Source: Klebsiella pneumoniae (GTDB lineage Bacteria; Myxococcota_A; UBA796; GCA-2862545). Taken from it: a DNA stretch of 43,610 nt. The stretch lies in the NCBI GenBank assembly GCA_945861065.1, contig CAMASI010000031.1, positions 1 to 43,610 of the forward strand. The letters run 5' to 3'. Position numbers and translations under genes: made by a program. Below are positions 42,812 through 43,610 of this stretch, one piece after another. The notes beneath the pieces were generated by a model, which worked only from the letters and a program-made list of their open reading frames with translations, searched no databases and was not told the origin of the DNA. Position 1 is the stretch's first letter; each line of letters starts with the position of its first letter.

Positions 42812-43465
42812 ATGAAACGCATTGTCATTGCTGTTGCGGGTGTCACGACCCTCGGCCTCGGTATCTTCATGTCCGACCCGGCAAGCGCCTACGTGCTGCT
42901 CTCCCCCACCCGCATTTGGGAAGTCAGGCCCGTCGCGGTTGAAGTCTGTACCGTCAAGGATGAGACGTCGATCGCCGCTCCTGACCTCGACTTCGGTCAA
43001 ACCGCCACCAAGAACGCACTCAACAGCGTCAACGGCTGGAACGGACCGCAACCGGGTCTCGTCAACGCCTTCTTGTCCGCCAACCACTACGACCTGGGCG
43101 ACGGCGTATCGACGCTGACCTTCAACGATCCGCTCAACATCTGCACGGGCTCTTGCCTCGCAGCCACGCTGACCGGGTACTATAGTTTCGATGGCGGTCT
43201 CGGAATCTACGTGATCGACGACGCCGACATCATGGTGACGAAGAAGAACAACATCAAGTTCGATTCCGAAATCGAGAAACCGCCCGGCACCTGTTCGGCG
43301 GCCTACTACGTTGAAGGCATCATGGTTCACGAAATGGGCCACGTGCTCGGACTCGGTCACAGCGCGACGTCTACGGCAACGATGTACTCCACCGTCGGAA
43401 CCTGCAATTCCGGTCTGGACGAGATCGATACCGACGACATCAACGGCATCAACTTCCTGTACTAG
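42812..43465 (+). CDS. Secreted matrixin-like zinc metalloprotease
   Basis: 217 residues from the ATG at 42812, starting MKRIVIAVAGVTTLGLGIFM, with the signal peptide ending around PASA. The active site is complete: MVHEMGHVLGLGHSATSTAT gives HExxHxxGxxH (three His ligands and catalytic Glu), and the following ATMYSTVG supplies the Met-turn of the metzincin clan. At about 217 residues it is a bare catalytic domain without a recognisable propeptide cysteine switch or haemopexin part. Four Cys lie in VEVCTVKD, NICTGSC and PGTCSAAY, and one in VGTCNSG, probably forming disulfides. It would act outside the cytoplasm on proteins. It follows the secreted-protein gene by ten bases. Confidence 0.9.
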   Translation: MKRIVIAVAGVTTLGLGIFMSDPASAYVLLSPTRIWEVRPVAVEVCTVKDETSIAAPDLDFGQTATKNALNSVNGWNGPQPGLVNAFLSANHYDLGDGVSTLTFNDPLNICTGSCLAATLTGYYSFDGGLGIYVIDDADIMVTKKNNIKFDSEIEKPPGTCSAAYYVEGIMVHEMGHVLGLGHSATSTATMYSTVGTCNSGLDEIDTDDINGINFLY

Positions 43466-43481
43466 ACCTTAAACAAGCGCA

Positions 43482-43509
43482 GCCGTTAGCGATTAGCCGT
43501 TAGCTATTA
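43482..43509. repeat. Two tandem 14-bp repeats after the matrixin gene
   Basis: GCCGTTAGCGATTA is followed directly by GCCGTTAGCTATTA, differing at one base, then by GCC. The rest of 43466-43610 has no gene or clear terminator that I can see. Confidence 0.75.
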
Positions 43510-43610
43510 GCCTGGCACCTAGACAATTCGCCGCGGCAGCGTAGTCGAGCGCTTCACCTGAAAGCGCACACCACGTCCAGTCGCGCAGTCCATTGGGACG
43601 GTTCGTTCGA

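Noticed and set aside
1-43610. CRISPR arrays, tRNA or rRNA genes, prophage or transposase genes
   Set aside because: Scanning by eye found no regular direct-repeat array, no cloverleaf or rRNA-like segment and no integrase or transposase motifs. Intergenic space is almost fully accounted for.

Overview
The window reads as chromosomal DNA from a high-GC Gram-negative bacterium, most likely a Myxococcota or related 'deltaproteobacterial' lineage. This is inferred from GC-rich codon use, frequent GTG/TTG starts, densely overlapping genes, many secreted or lipoprotein genes with TPR or coiled-coil content, a multiheme cytochrome fused to repeat domains, a matrixin-type protease and a remnant of a four-helix-bundle (23S IVS-type) gene. 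I see no rRNA, tRNA, CRISPR array, integrase or transposase. The lineage call is inference; no marker gene in the window fixes it.

Positions 1-13108 run mostly on the minus strand. From upstream to downstream: an octaheme cytochrome c fused to TPRs, a 126-bp inverted-repeat element, a secreted protein with a repeated 'LLPLG' domain, an EamA-type transporter, a short-chain dehydrogenase, and recC-recB-recD. The last three overlap by ATGA, and recD runs off the window edge. A tRNA-dihydrouridine synthase gene diverges from the cytochrome gene and overlaps its 5' end.

Positions 14110-25391 form a tight plus-strand block of eleven genes, mostly joined by ATGA, GTGA or TTGA overlaps. It holds a TPR lipoprotein, a small secreted beta-domain protein, a TolA-like coiled-coil protein, another lipoprotein, a complete peptide-type ABC transporter (binding protein, two permeases, two ATPases), a second member of the LLPLG family with a predicted outer-membrane barrel end, and a TolB-like propeller. 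I infer one envelope-associated system. Its substrate is unknown.

Positions 25392-25863 have no intact gene. They hold a decayed four-helix-bundle gene between two GC-rich hexamer arrays that are roughly reverse complements, resembling the remains of a small mobile element.

Positions 25864-40182 are a surface-glycan region: a polyprenol/dolichol-kinase-like membrane protein, a short Wza-type export protein, three O-antigen ligase/polymerase-like membrane proteins, a UDP-glucuronate decarboxylase, a Wzc-type polymerase regulator with tyrosine kinase, an arylsulfotransferase-like lipoprotein, a NeuB-type synthase, an unrecognised cytoplasmic protein and an outer-membrane beta-barrel. No glycosyltransferase or flippase is visible, so those must lie elsewhere.

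Positions 40125-43465 hold a secreted M1-like peptidase whose HExxH motif has become HRFAH, then a secreted protein of unknown function and a matrixin-like metalloprotease. The last 145 bases hold only a short tandem repeat.
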